Position numbers and translations under genes: made by a program. A DNA stretch of 64,000 nucleotides from Glandiceps talaboti (taxonomy: Eukaryota; Hemichordata; Enteropneusta; Spengelidae): assembly GCF_964340395.1 (NCBI RefSeq), contig NC_135549.1, positions 30,166,832 through 30,230,831 of the forward strand, given 5' to 3'. Positions 47,285 through 58,369 of the stretch are shown here, in pieces. The notes under the pieces were generated by a model. It did no database searches, had not been told where the DNA came from, and worked only from the letters and a program-made list of their open reading frames with translations. The number at the start of each line of letters is the position of its first letter. The first letter of the stretch is position 1.

Positions 47285-47780
47285 ATGAACTGATAATGGG
47301 TTGACATTTAAGGAATGCATCTGGGGATGTGTAGATGAATCTATATACATAATGTGATGATCCCATCAGTGACGTGCAAATTAGGTCTAAAAATCTAAAT
47401 TTTGGTCAAAAACTTGTGTCTTGAAACTGCATTGTAAAATGGTTAAAACCTGGTGATGATGTTTGCAGAGGTATTGTTTTTGAAAACATTTCGAAACAAT
47501 TGGCCCTAGCAACCATGACCATGGCCTTAGCAACAGTGAAATAATGATGTATATTACAAAGATAACAGATTTGGGTAGGTATTAAAGTAACTAAAGATTC
47601 AAAAAACACATACAAATATGAAACAGGACCATGCCCATACCAACAGCAAAATGTTGGCTTAAATTGCAAAGATGAAAAGTGGGAGGGTAGGCAAGTTACT
47701 AAAGATTCAAAAAAGGTATACAAATGTCCATAGCAGCAAGACCATGTCCATAGCATCAGCCAAATAAAGTTTTGCTACAA
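47285..47780 (-). repeat. Interspersed repeat family A, reverse copy
   Basis: Reverse-complement modules of family A with CCATAGCA and CCATGCCCATA words and GATGATCCCATCAGTGA. Confidence 0.7.
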
Positions 47781-47970
47781 TGCCATTGGCGATATTTTAT
47801 TATATAGGGTACTTGAAATATTTTGAAGAATTGAAGAAACATACTCAGAATAACTCTGGACCAACATACTTCAAAACAGAGTTGAATTCAATGTACCAGT
47901 ACAGAAATAGTTATGATAGCTAGTATAATTGTTTTCTTTCTGTAAGCAAACTAGTATTCAATTTCTTTAG

Positions 47971-48185
47971 ACCTCAAGATTCCACACAGTGTATTACACA
48001 TATTGCAGTATATCAGATCGAGTCACGAGTGCCTTCCAAAACACCCAATACATTCTAGCAGCAGACTTGTCTTAACATTTGTTATAACACAGACCATTTC
48101 AGTCACACAAAGCTTAATTCCTAGACTACTTATGAACATGGACGGTGGAACACATTTCATTCATGAGTTGGTCAAGTATCTTTGA
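47971..48185 (+). CDS. Weak candidate exon
   Basis: After acceptor TTTCTTTAG an open run of 71 codons (SSHECLPKHPIHSSSRLV, LLMNMDGGTHFIHELVKYL) ends at TGA. The word HELVK also occurs in the exon at 47075. No donor is clear. May be chance. Confidence 0.25.
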
Positions 48186-48502
48186 AGTAGATAGTGAAGG
48201 CAGTAAGTTATACCACAATGTTTGTTAAACTCAATTTGCACTTAAGCTTTAAGTGAATGTTATTTTTATATTTGACAACCAACAATATATAGTAATTATT
48301 TGAAATTGTAATCCATTTAGGGTGGTGATTACATTGTGCAAACTCAAATTCAATTTGATTATATATATTCCATTATATTAATCTTAACTGCTGTGCAAAC
48401 ATGTTTACCCAGAGATGTGTCACTACAGTTTAGGGTATAACACCCTAATTCACACTATGAAATAATAATGGTGCATTTCTTTTGTTTTTCTCACTCTTGT
48501 AG

Positions 48503-48683
48503 ATCATAATAGGGAGGACATGTAGACCAAGCCGCATTCAATGTGAACCAAATACAACAGTGAATAATAAAGATTCACCACTTGACAAAGATGACATTCA
48601 TAATGTAGACGACTTTGAGAGTCTTAAAGAAGGGGTACTTGTGGCCACCTTTCTGCCCCATCTTAAAGAAAGGCCACAAATAG
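48503..48683 (+). CDS. P2X7-C-domain protein, penultimate visible exon
   Basis: Acceptor CTTGTAG ends at 48502; donor GTAATG starts at 48684. The exon starts on a full codon with IIIGRTCRPSRIQCEPN, then an acidic stretch SPLDKDDIHNVDDFESLKEG and VATFLPHLKERPQI, leaving one base that completes Gly with 50894. Phase and composition support it. The intron that follows contains repeat A sequence and a piggyBac palindrome. Confidence 0.55.
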
Positions 48684-49004
48684 GTAATGAAGGTGAATAA
48701 GAAAGAGGAAACTTGCAGCATACACTGGTAGTGTGGAACATGGGTAGGCCCATGGAAATCGTCTTTTTGTGGGGGCGGGAGAAACAGAAAGGCTAATATT
48801 GAGATAGTATGGATTGAGTCGGCACTATTTTGGGACTTCAGTCTGACAAAAGGAGGATATCTGCCAAAGAATGTGCAGCAGATTCTGAAAGAAAGGTATA
48901 GTGAAAGAAAGGTATAGAGAAGCAGAGCAAGAACTGGATGAAAGTAACAACTGATTCAGTAGTGACACGGTTGATCTGAAGTGTGGTGGGAACATTCTTG
49001 TTCT

Positions 49005-49320
49005 TGACGTGATCCCATCGGTGATATGTAGTTTAGGTCTAAAATGTGTCTTTTTGGTCAAAATCTATAATTCCAAATCTACTGAACCAATTGGGCTGAA
49101 AGTTTGTAGGAACATTCTTAGGGGTGTTTAGATTAAGAATTGTTCATACCATGAGTGAAATGCAAATTGGGTCTAATATGCGTACTTTGGTCAAATCTGT
49201 ATATGATATATAACAAGGCTGCATCTGGAGAGTGTATATGAATATTTATTCTAAACATAATCATCCCATCAATGATGTGCAAATTAAGTCTATAAATCTA
49301 TTTTAGTTAAAATTATATCA
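49005..49320 (-). repeat. Interspersed repeat family A, reverse partial copy
   Basis: Words GTGATCCCATCGGTGATATG, GGTCTAAAATGTGTC and GTTTAGATTAAGAATTGTTC are the reverse of family A modules. Confidence 0.7.
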
Positions 49321-49565
49321 CAAAAACTATGTAGTGAATGACACTTAACCCTGTGCAGCCCAGCTCATTTGCATAACAATACACACTGGCACCCAGAACT
49401 CTCCACTGAAAAAAGGGATTGTGTTCTAATAATTTTGTGTGTTCTGTTCTTTGTAATTTTGCATAAAAATGATCAAAATTTAACTGTAGCAAGTACAACA
49501 TATTTTGTAGAGTAAAAAATTTGCTATTTAATGATATGAAACACTGAACAAAAATATTCCATTAC

Positions 49566-49648
49566 ACTTATATTGTTATGGAAAGCACACTGAGACGCAG
49601 TGTAGTGCGCTCTTTTATAAGAAATAAATTATTATTATTATTATTATT
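49566..49648 (+). repeat. Insertion in left arm with SINE-like tail
   Basis: About 80 bp absent from the right arm, containing CACTGAGACGCAGTGTAGTG, TATAAGAAATAAATTATTATT and an (ATT)n tail. Looks like a SINE or LINE 3' end. Confidence 0.55.
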
Positions 49649-49756
49649 AACCCATTTGAACTTTGCACGTCATGGATTTCCACCATTTATTTTACAGTTT
49701 CTCTTACAGCAAAGAAGAATTTTGAATAAAAGAAATAAAATAAAATCGACCTAACA

Positions 49757-49977
49757 GTACTGCAACATAGCGTACCCTCTTTCAGTAGATCGAGGGCAAG
49801 CTTGACAGAACTAAAAAAGTTATCATAAAATAAAATGTGTCCCATGTGATGATACATTCTTGATAACTGCCAAACAACTGAATATCCCAGGCCTTTCTGT
49901 GCAACCTGACCGCCCTTCTTTCCAGTATAGGGATCCAGGTTTAGGCAATAGCCGGAGTATGGATAGGCTATTACCAC
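49757..49977 (-). pseudogene. piggyBac transposase fragment, catalytic region
   Basis: SVVWQLSRMYHHMGHILFYD then NFFSSVKLALDLLKEG matches the region around the second catalytic Asp. Upstream YPYSGYCLNLDPYTGKK matches the preceding block. The frame runs off into the terminal repeat. Confidence 0.85.
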
Positions 49978-49999
49978 TAAACTGGTAGCAGGCTACAGT

Positions 50000-50260
50000 G
50001 GGAGAAAACGTCCTGGCCCGTCACCATCTGCTTCAGTTCGTGTGTCGCAATCACTGTCTGCAGATAACTTTCCTAGTCATGAGTGTGTGAAGTTGGACAC
50101 GACACGTCAGAAAAAAACCTGTAAACTGTGTTCACGACTACACAAGAAAACAGAGTCAGGAAGGGCAGTGCAAACTACCTGGATGTGTTCAAAATGTAAA
50201 GTTGCTCTGTGTAAAGTTGAGTGCTTTGCAAAGTATCATGCTATGCAGCTCCAGTTGTAA
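50000..50260 (+). pseudogene. piggyBac transposase C-terminal Cys-rich finger
   Basis: Plus strand: HECVKLDTTRQKKTCKLCSR, then TWMCSKCKVALCKVECFAKYH and TAA at 50258-50260. This is the C-terminal zinc-binding domain that binds element ends in piggyBac. It is opposite in strand to the catalytic fragment. Confidence 0.85.
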
Positions 50261-50893
50261 TCCGGGACAGAGATGACAGTAATGTAATTGTAAATATAAT
50301 TAACTGTAAATATTAATGAACAATCGACAGAGACAATATTCCTATGTTTTGTATTTCTTTTATTCAAAATTCTTCTTTGCTGTAAGAGAAACTGTAAAAT
50401 AAATGGTGGAAATCCATGACGTGCAAAGTTGAAATGGGTTAAGTGTAATGGAATATTTTTGTTCAGTACTTGTGTTTCATATCATTAAATAGCAAATTTT
50501 TTACTCTACAAAATATGTTGTTCTTGCTACAGTTAAATTTTGATCATTTTTATGCAAAATTACAAAGAACAGAACACACAAAATTATTAGAACACAATCC
50601 CTTTTTTCAGTGGAGAGTTCTGGGTGCCAGTGTGTATTGTTATGCAAATGAGCTGGGAACGCTGAATTTTTAAACAATATTTTAATTGAATGCGTAGATA
50701 ATTGATATAAAGCAAATGACAGCGTAAGTTTAATACTTTAGAAGATACTTTTTCATTAAATCATTACCAAAGTTGTAATTTTGACGGATTTGGACAGTTT
50801 CTCTGTTCATCGCCTTTTTTTCAAAATGAGGCTGAGGAGCCACGGAGACCCCACGAGTATGTACATGTGTACACCACCATGTATTAGTAACAG

Positions 50894-51438
50894 GTAATCG
50901 TGATAATGAATGCGCGTCCAGCCCTATCAACGTGAACCAAGATGACAGGCGACAGATTCACAAGACACTTGTGAAGAAATTGTTCTTGTTGCCTGATACT
51001 CTGGAAGACAATGAATGGCATACGGATGACATTTTGTGGTGCCATTGTGGGGAATGTAACCTTGTGATGGCCACTGTTGAAGAGTGTATTTGTTGTCACA
51101 AGATCAGTAACATCTATGCAAAGATCGATGAGGAAAACCTTGTATGTGTTGTCCAACACCATGATTTTGACTTTATTTATTTGCATCCTGGAGTTTTAAG
51201 GACTGCAATTATCGCTCGTAGCGACATTCATCGCAGTAATTTGTCAGAACCACTTTTAAATGAGGCATACCGCCATCAAGCCTATAGACAGTTCACATAT
51301 TGGGTACACAATCGCCTTGGAAAAGGCATTCATCATGTGATCCCTGTGCGTGTGTCATCCTTAGAATTCGACAAGAGTTTCCAAGCCCCGGTGGCAACTA
51401 TGTTGGTTTCCTTGAGTCATTTGACATCAACTGAATGA
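50894..51438 (+). CDS. P2X purinoceptor 7-type intracellular C-terminal domain protein
   Basis: Acceptor AACAG ends at 50893. After NVNQDDRRQIHKTLVKK the domain is plain: WCHCGECNLVMATVEECICC (Cys ligands), then VVQHHDFDFIYLHPGVLRTA and YRHQAYRQFTYWVHNRLGKG followed by HHVIPVRVSSLE, matching P2X7_C features W-C-C-G-C, C-C, L-P-VL, Y--YRQF--W---LG---R-V-P. It ends at TGA 51436-51438. In vertebrates this domain is the cytoplasmic ballast of the P2X7 ion channel; here there is no channel part, as in the many stand-alone invertebrate P2X7-like proteins. It is intact, one of the few undamaged frames in the window. Confidence 0.82.
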
Positions 51439-51519
51439 AGTACAGACTAACTAAAACGTGTTGTGTCTCCACTACGACCGTAATGACTGACACAGGTGGT
51501 CGCCATCAGTTCAGTTCAG

Positions 51520-53230
51520 TACAGGTAATTTCCTCCAATATCTGGAGCACCATGCAGATAATACACCAGGATCTGTAAAGGCTGGCAAAAGACCAGTTAT
51601 CGTGTCCAGCCAAGTACATAGTCACTACAGCAGCTTTAATTCCAAGAGCTTTACTTCGCTCTAAGTGAAGAGCATAGCATAGTCCACGTTTTAAATTTTC
51701 CAATCTAAGTGTATTCAGCAGCAGGTCATTGTCCTTTGGTTGCAAGTTCTGTGAGGTATGTAGCATCTAATATTAGCCGGGTAAGCTTTGTGTGGTCATG
51801 TGTTAGGTTGGTCCAACCATTAGCACCTATCAGCTTGGTGAGATGAACTTCCAGTTTGTGAAAATAATAAAATCTAGCTTTGTCAAGGGCTGTACAGTGT
51901 AGAATGAAGTGTTCTCTGGTTTCAATGTCAGTTTCACATAGTGGACAGGTCGCGTTGACTTTGAACTGAGCTTTGTTGGTTTGTAACATGTAGACACCAA
52001 GTAATTACTTTGCTTTGACTGGTGCTTTTCTAACAGCTACAGGATCGAAATTGGTGGATGACCATATACATGTAGGATGTATTTTCTTAGGTGAAAAATT
52101 TGTAGTGTTGAGATAATGTAAGGTATTGGTTAACTCTTACTTCTACCATTTTCTTTGAATTCCATTTGGCTTGTGATGGGATATCAGTTAAAAGATCATG
52201 TGCTGAAGGTAAATTATATTGATGGAGAATGTGCTGAATTTCGATAAACCAACTTTTTTATTTGAGTGATTTAATGGCTAATTGTCGGACAGCTACTTGG
52301 CACTCAATACAGTCCTGTCTTACGATATTACCGAATAGTGATAGCTTTCTTCTATGAAGCTCAACAGCGATTGGAAGGGTTCCTAATAAGATGTAAGTAC
52401 CAGCTACTGCTGTTCACTTAGGGAGATGTTGCAGGTTCCTAAGAGTTTTTCGGTGTTGTTTTTCAAGCAGCATCAGGTCTGATTGTTTCAGTGTGAGTAC
52501 TTCGAGGCCATACATTAACCTTGGGATGACATAAATGTTATACATCTTTAGTGATACCATTGGATTCACACCATTTAACGCATGGAAACTGGAACCCGTT
52601 AGTGCATAGGCAGTATGGCGTGCAAGCTGTATGTTATTATTTATACTATTAATTGTACTAATTGATTGGTTTGGTCCTCTCAGTATCCCTACATGTTCAT
52701 AGGTCTCAGTTGGTACTATACTCCTGTCATTTAACTGAAAGTCAAAGCTTGTATCTTCTGGTTTAGCGTTTATATGCATCACACTTGTCATTGATTCACT
52801 GATTAAATAGCGTTCTTTATTGGCATATGTTTCTTGGACATCAAGAAGACATTGTAGATCCGAGTTTCGAGTTGTTGTTAGCTAGTAGGGTAACATCGTC
52901 AGCAAGGGCGATGACTTCGCAATAAATTGAACCAAAGTGAAATCAAGTTTTTTGTTGATAGAATATCTAAAAGAGGATTTAGGAAGCATTTGTACGCAGC
53001 TGGGGACCAAACGCCTCCCTGTCTGACTCCCTGGAGTTCACTGAAACTATTGGAGCACTCCGTCTCCCATTTTACTTGAGATGTAAGATTGGTGTACCAG
53101 TAGTGTAGATAAGTCCACTCCTCCTTGCCTTGATAATACCATTAAAATGTAGTTTTCTGAGAAGGGAGTCATTCCAGACAACATTGAAGGCTTTGGAGTC
53201 ATCAAATCATCATTTTGTAAATATCATATC
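51520..53230 (-). pseudogene. Decayed LINE retrotransposon, RT and C-terminal parts
   Basis: Reading right to left: FSELQGVRQGGVWSPAAYKC (RT motif with QG--SP), VIALADDVTLLANN (catalytic ADD), then TYEHVGILRGPNQS, NIYVIPRLMYGLEVLTLKQS, RKTLRNLQHLP, a LLGTLPIAVELHRRKLSLFG segment, a C-terminal CCHC-type finger CPLCETDIETREHFILHC, and NTLRLENLKRGLCYAL. Several shifts and stops interrupt it. The 5' part is missing beyond 53230. The order is that of non-LTR elements with a C-terminal zinc site. Confidence 0.85.
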
Positions 53231-53964
53231 CATTATCTTTTGTCGAAAATTGTAGGTCTTGTCTTTGTAGAGTTTCTTGACTACACCTCTGTTTCTTCGG
53301 TTTGTGCGATTAGCACAACCAAGAGCCATATAGAAGCCCATTTTCCTAGACTCCAAAATCAAAACAGCATGCCAAGGACACGGTTGAATATGCCAAGTGC
53401 CTGGATGTTGGGAACTTCCGGCCTGCCAGCCCGCCCAACTTTCGGTTTATACAGCCAAGATGTTGCCGCCCATTATGAAGGGGTATAACACATCATTTTA
53501 TTCACACGCAAAAGAAAAACTAGGGGAAAGGTATATAAAATATTTGTTCTAACAACACTACTAACTCATAAATAAAATATGTTTATAAATTCAGCATTCC
53601 TTTAAACTTAGTAAATAATTCTAGATGTCATGAACATCTTTAGGTACATTTGTGTGTGTCAAATTTGTTCAGTAACCATTTACTCTTGTCAATCATGACT
53701 TAACCTCATTAAGATGTCACACCATATAGTTCAGTTTAGTGGATCTTTCAGGCTCACATATTAAATTTATTTAACTCAGTGACATGATCAGACCCCTCAA
53801 CCTTGGCAGTTGCCATGATCACATGCCCAAAAATAATTAAAAATTGAACCCATTCAAAAATGCAAAATAAAATTATGTGAAGAGTAATAATTTGTGACAA
53901 GTATTTCTTTCTGAGAGCGACTGTGAATGTGTTGAATGATAGTGAAAATAGCCAAGTCTACAGA

Positions 53965-54240
53965 ACAATCGCCTTGACTACAGGGTCAGCATAAAGATGG
54001 CCCTCACTACAGGGCCAGCATAAGGATGGCCCTGACTACAGGGCGAGCACACAGATGGCCCTTACCACAAGGTCAGCACACAGATAGCCCTGACCAAAGG
54101 GCCAGCACAAATATGACCCTAACTACAGAGCCAGCACAAAAGTGGCCCTGACTAAAGGGCCAGCACAAAGATGGCCCTGACCACAGGGTCTTTACAAAGA
54201 TGACCCTGACCACAGGGCCTGCACAAAGATGACCCTGAGC
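53965..54240. repeat. 30-bp minisatellite, about 9 units, each a hairpin
   Basis: The unit approximates GATGGCCCTGACTACAGGGC plus CAGCACAAA. Each unit holds GGCCCTG...CAGGGCC inverted words. Units are diverged. A minus frame through it is an artefact. Confidence 0.9.
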
Positions 54241-54317
54241 TGAGTGCATGGTCATAGCAAAGATGCCAAATAAGGAGAATATTTAAACTTTAAATTAAAA
54301 ATGTACACTCCCTTATA

Positions 54318-54468
54318 ACATTGTGACATTACTGTAAACTATAATAAAACTGCAAATATAAACAACTCGTTAGAGGCTAATACGCATCTTTTCGATGGAT
54401 ACAAAATACATAAAAATAAACTAAATAATCTAGAATTAACTTAATTCTAAACGGGTGAAATCGTCACA
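54318..54468 (-). mobile_element. LTR family 2, 3' LTR part
   Basis: Starts on the minus strand at 54468 with TGTGACGATTTCACCCG, next to a purine tract. The same sequence recurs in the same orientation at 59551-59700. Confidence 0.7.
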
Positions 54469-55057
54469 TTACCCTCTCTCAAGACAATGAAGCTCGACCA
54501 TTGTCCTCAAAATACTAAGTACGTTAAAAATATTATACTAATTACTATAAGCGTTCAGAGTTACGTTTCTAAAATATCTCAGAAATTCACAGCTGTATAA
54601 AATCCTAAAAATTCTATGAATACAGAAACACAACATACAACAAAGCAAGGCGTTACCTAAATAGTGAAAGATATATAAAAAATTTAAACCAACCAATTGC
54701 AGGGGATAAAGGTGACTCCAACCCACATACACTGTACAGCATTTACAATAAAATTCAATATAGTATACGTACTAAATAAAGTATCTGAAAAATAAGAGTC
54801 TTTTTTCAATAAATTTAACAGTTCGATTTTTTCTTGGGCTAATATATTTCTTCTTGTCTTCTTAGGAACTTCAATTGTCTTCCATCCTTCATTTTATAAG
54901 GCAAATACTGGTACGAAAGGCGCTACCAGGTTTCGTTTCCAGCAGTGCCGGTACGCAGGAAATGGCGCTACCGGTATACATTGTACTTCATGGCAATCAG
55001 ACCACACGAGGTCTTTCCGGATCCCGAGTTGGGGGCAAATTCTCTGTATCTACCTCA

Positions 55058-55500
55058 TCAAATTCGGAGGCATTTCCGACGGCTGATAGTTCGGTCAGAA
55101 TTAGGAGCAATATCATCAGAGATTTTCTTTGACTTCTTAGTTTTCTTTGCTTTCTTCTTTGGTGGGGTTGGATCATCTATGAAGGCAGTTGATTCTGATG
55201 TCACTATGGATATTTTTGCTGCTGGTGGTAATGGTGTTGGTTGTGCAGATGGCATGAATAGTTGTCTCTGGCTATTATTTGTACCATTAGGTTGTTTTTG
55301 TGGTTGCCGGAGATAATGGTACACCCTCTTTGTACTCAAATTGTAGCGACTTCTTCGATTTCACCGTTTTTGAATTTCCTTATGTTGCACACTTCCTCTA
55401 TCCTTTCTACATCGGTTGGTTGCAGCTGTAATAGGCAGCCAAATGGAAAGGGTGCAGTAGTGACATCGCCTTGAGGTGCTGGTGTCGTTGTAGTTGTCAT
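55058..55500 (-). pseudogene. Extra ORF of LTR element 2
   Basis: From ATG 55500: MTTTTTPAPQGDVTTAPFPF, GCLLQLQPTDVERIEEV, a stop/shift near 55340, then STKRVYHYLRQPQ, and the basic PPKKKAKKTKKSKK run. It aligns by eye with the element-1 ORF (FPF..LIQL..DVEKIEEI, TTKRVYHL, PPRKRAKKNKK). Confidence 0.6.
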
Positions 55501-55621
55501 CGACGGTTCAGCTAGATGAGAGGCACATTACGAAATCTCGGTTGGCGTCCAAGTCAGCACGTTCAACGTTTGTTAAAGTTCATGTGACCATCCAACAATT
55601 CGTCTAATGTGTACCATTTCA

Positions 55622-58178
55622 GTTCTTCAGGAGAAGGATGCAAAAGGGATAAGTTACTATAAGCAGAAAAACCCTGAAAAAAAATGAAAAGGAAATTCAT
55701 GAACTCATGAAAGAAGTGAAAATGCTGAAACGGGCAAACCTTGAACTACAACAACTCAAATGACAGAAACCTTGTACAAGACGATGAAATAGTTACCTAC
55801 CAAGATGGACAATACACAGATGATATTATGGAAACAATGATGGATCTCCTCTCAATGAATGTAAGTATGAATAAAGTCAATGAGGTAATCAAAGTAGTGC
55901 TCAAAAATTTAACAGGAAAACACGTCGAAAGAATGCCAAGCGTGGGGGTTAAGTCAAGACTACTAACTGAAGCAAGATGTCTAGCACATCACCACATTGT
56001 GGAAGCAATGCTGAATGTTGACCCATGTGAACCAACAGGGAATGTCCTCCATGGTGATGGAACATCAAAATATCACCGACACTTCCAGTCATTCTAAGTC
56101 ACTCTACCAAGTGGACAATGTCTATCTTTTGGTATGAACGAGATCTGCGGAGTGATACTGCCACAATCATGCAAAGTTTCACCCAGTCCATCGATTATTT
56201 GGCAGAGTTAATGGTGAATAGTGATGGAGAGGCACTAGACATTACACAGGAAAATCATGTGGCCAAGTTAGTAAGTACCATTAAGTGCACAATGTCAGAT
56301 CAGGGCGCTACCGATCCATGTTTTAATCGGCAGTCAGCAGTACTTACAGAAAACCTTCTTTCAAAAGCAATTGAAAACTGGGATACACTGACTTCTGAAA
56401 CTAGGGAGCAGTTGGTAAGTATGGGAATTTTTTTTTTTGCAAGATGCACATACTAGTCAACTTCGTAAGACCTTGAAGTTGGTAAGTTACAGAGGGAATA
56501 GATTCAACATCTTATTTTATGACGCCACTGCCCATTACATATTGATACCTTCTTCGATAAATGGCCTGACCCAAATAACCTACTGAAAGCAGTACAGGAA
56601 GATATAAAGTTAACTGTCAATCTTGCTGGTGTGCGTGCTTTGGGAGTGATTGATAAAATCATCACTGGTCCTTTCTGGAGAGCAATAGAGGGAAGTAGTA
56701 GTATATTAGATCTTAACCACCACCACCTCCACCAATTACAGGTCAGCCTAGAAAGATGGTCAATGAGAGAATGAATTTTTGCCTGTTAGATATGTTAATG
56801 AGGAGCAAACCAGCAGCAACTATACTATCCTACGAAGCTCTGGTAATGTGGACCAACAATGGCACACGGAAATGGTTGGATGAAAAATCACAAGAAGAAA
56901 AGGCAAAATTAATGAAAACAGCCAGAGTAAATGCACCAAGTGTTCTAGAAAAATTTAAGCGGAGAAAGGCAACATTAATTGAAGATAAAAAGAAAGTACT
57001 GCTAAGAAAACAAGAAAGCAAAGAGAAAAAAGAGATGAGAGATGAAACAAAGAAAGTTAGTATTACAAACACTCTGATAGGATATGGAGGAGTCTGGAGA
57101 ACGGAAGATGACATTGAAAAACAGATGAAATGTGTACCTGATATTTGAACAAAGGAAAGCACTCCTCGGCCAAATCGACTTCCACAGAACAGTTCTAAAA
57201 TCTAAAGGCCCAAAAAAACTTCGACCGTACTGAAGTTTGTGAAAACACCAAGTGACGTAGAGATGTAAACAAAGAAACGTTGAGGCAAAATCTACTTGAA
57301 ATTTTAGCTTTGAATCCAGTTGAGCATACACCTCCCCCAACTAAAGCTACATCGACGATATCATCCGAGAAAATACAGTTGGCGGTCGAAAAAGAGAAAC
57401 TTCAGAAAAGTGTTCTAGAAAAATTTAAGCGGAGAAAGGCAACATTAATTGAAGATAAAAAGAAAGTACTGCTAAGAAAACAAGAAAGCAAAGAGAAAAA
57501 AGAGATGAGAGATGAAACCAAGAAAGTTAGTATTACAAACACTCTGATAGGATATGGAGGAGTCTGGCGAACGGAAGATGACATTGAAAAACAGATGAAA
57601 TGTGTACCTGAATTTGAACAAAGGAAAGCACTCCTCGGACAAATCGACTTCCACAGAACAGTTCTAAAATCTAAAGGCCCCAAAAAACTTCGACCGTACT
57701 GAAGTTTGTGAAAACACCAAGTGACGTAGAGATGTAAACAAAGAAACGCTGAGGCAAAATCTACTTGAAATTTTAGCTTTGAATCCAGTTGAGCATACAC
57801 CTCCCCCAACTAAAGCTACATCGACGATATCATCCGAGAAAATACAGTTGGCGGTCGATATGGAAAAAGAGAAACTTCAGAAAAAGGTTAAGTTAGGGAG
57901 AGAAAAGCGTCTCATTGCAACATCACAGGAAAAACTACCATCGTTTTATTACAAACCCTAGAGGCCTTGTTGGGCTACACATTAGACACAAATGTATATC
58001 TGCAGACATAGAAGCAGCCTGGTATTCTGGTATTGTGGTCAGGTTGACAAAGTTTGATGAAAAGGAGCCAGTCAGGACACTCTACCACGTCCAGTATGAT
58101 GATGAGGATGATGACAACGATCCCTGGATATTCCATTTACTTAAGGACTTGAAGAAAGGTGACTTGATTATTTCATGA
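55622..58178 (+). pseudogene. Uncharacterised multicopy invertebrate protein family, degraded copy
   Basis: Pieces in order: coiled coil (EIHELMKEVKMLKRANLELQ), TEARCLAHHHIVEAMLNVDP, VLHGDGTSKYHRHFQSF, TIKCTMSDQGATDPCFNRQS, GNRFNILFYDATAHY, GVRALGVIDKIITGPFWRAI then EGSSSILDLN, LDMLMRSKPAATILSYEALV then MWTNNGTRKWL, a basic coiled coil (EKFKRRKATLIEDKKKVLLR), GYGGVWRTEDDIEKQM, QIDFHRTVLKS, and at the end a Tudor-like segment (AAWYSGIVVRLTKFDEKE, YHVQYDDEDDDNDPW). I recognise the HGDGTSK / GPFWR-IE / MRSKP set from a large family in cnidarians and other invertebrates; function unknown. Shifts at about 55755, 56094, 56150 and 57140 and deletions near 56460 and 56745 make it dead. Confidence 0.75.
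56941..57880 (+). repeat. Recent 470-bp tandem duplication
   Basis: Sequence 56941-57410 is repeated almost exactly at 57411-57880. Differences are one extra T in copy 1 (near 57141), a few substitutions and a 6-bp indel near 57860. The second copy alone retains the frame. Confidence 0.95.
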
Positions 58179-58369
58179 AAAGGATAGAAAATACCAGGAA
58201 ACTTGGCTGTCGACATTGAAAACATCATCATTGTAAAATTCCGTTTGTTTAAAAATTACACTACCCAAGAAGTGCACGAATGAAAAGTGAAGAAGGGTAG
58301 AAAGTACAAACAAATAATAAATAAATAAATAAATGAAAAATTGCAAAAAAAATCATCATTGGGAATACT

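Larger units (their letters stand above)
49649..50442. mobile_element. Inner piggyBac-like element with TTAACCC...GGGTTAA ends
   Basis: Inner arms are TTAACCCATTTGAACTTTGC and its near-perfect complement GCAAAGTTGAAATGGGTTAA, followed by ACGTCATGGATTTCC/GGAAATCCATGACGT. TTAACCC is the usual piggyBac end and target. Inside are two pieces of transposase in opposite orientations. Confidence 0.75.
49349..50669. mobile_element. Long palindromic element with TTAA ends
   Basis: TTAA at 49345-49348 and 50670-50673. From CCAGCTCATTTGCATAACAA inward, about 200 bp of the left arm is repeated as reverse complement in the right arm. The arms continue into a second nested pair at 49649 and 50442. Confidence 0.75.

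Noticed and set aside
49313-49501. Minus ORF and its near-identical plus counterpart at 50470-50673 as a duplicated gene
   Set aside because: The similarity is the inverted arm of the palindromic element; there is no coding motif.
56830-57809. Long minus frames with FFLLS runs
   Set aside because: Antisense of the Lys/Glu-rich coiled coil of the plus-strand gene, duplicated by the 470-bp repeat.
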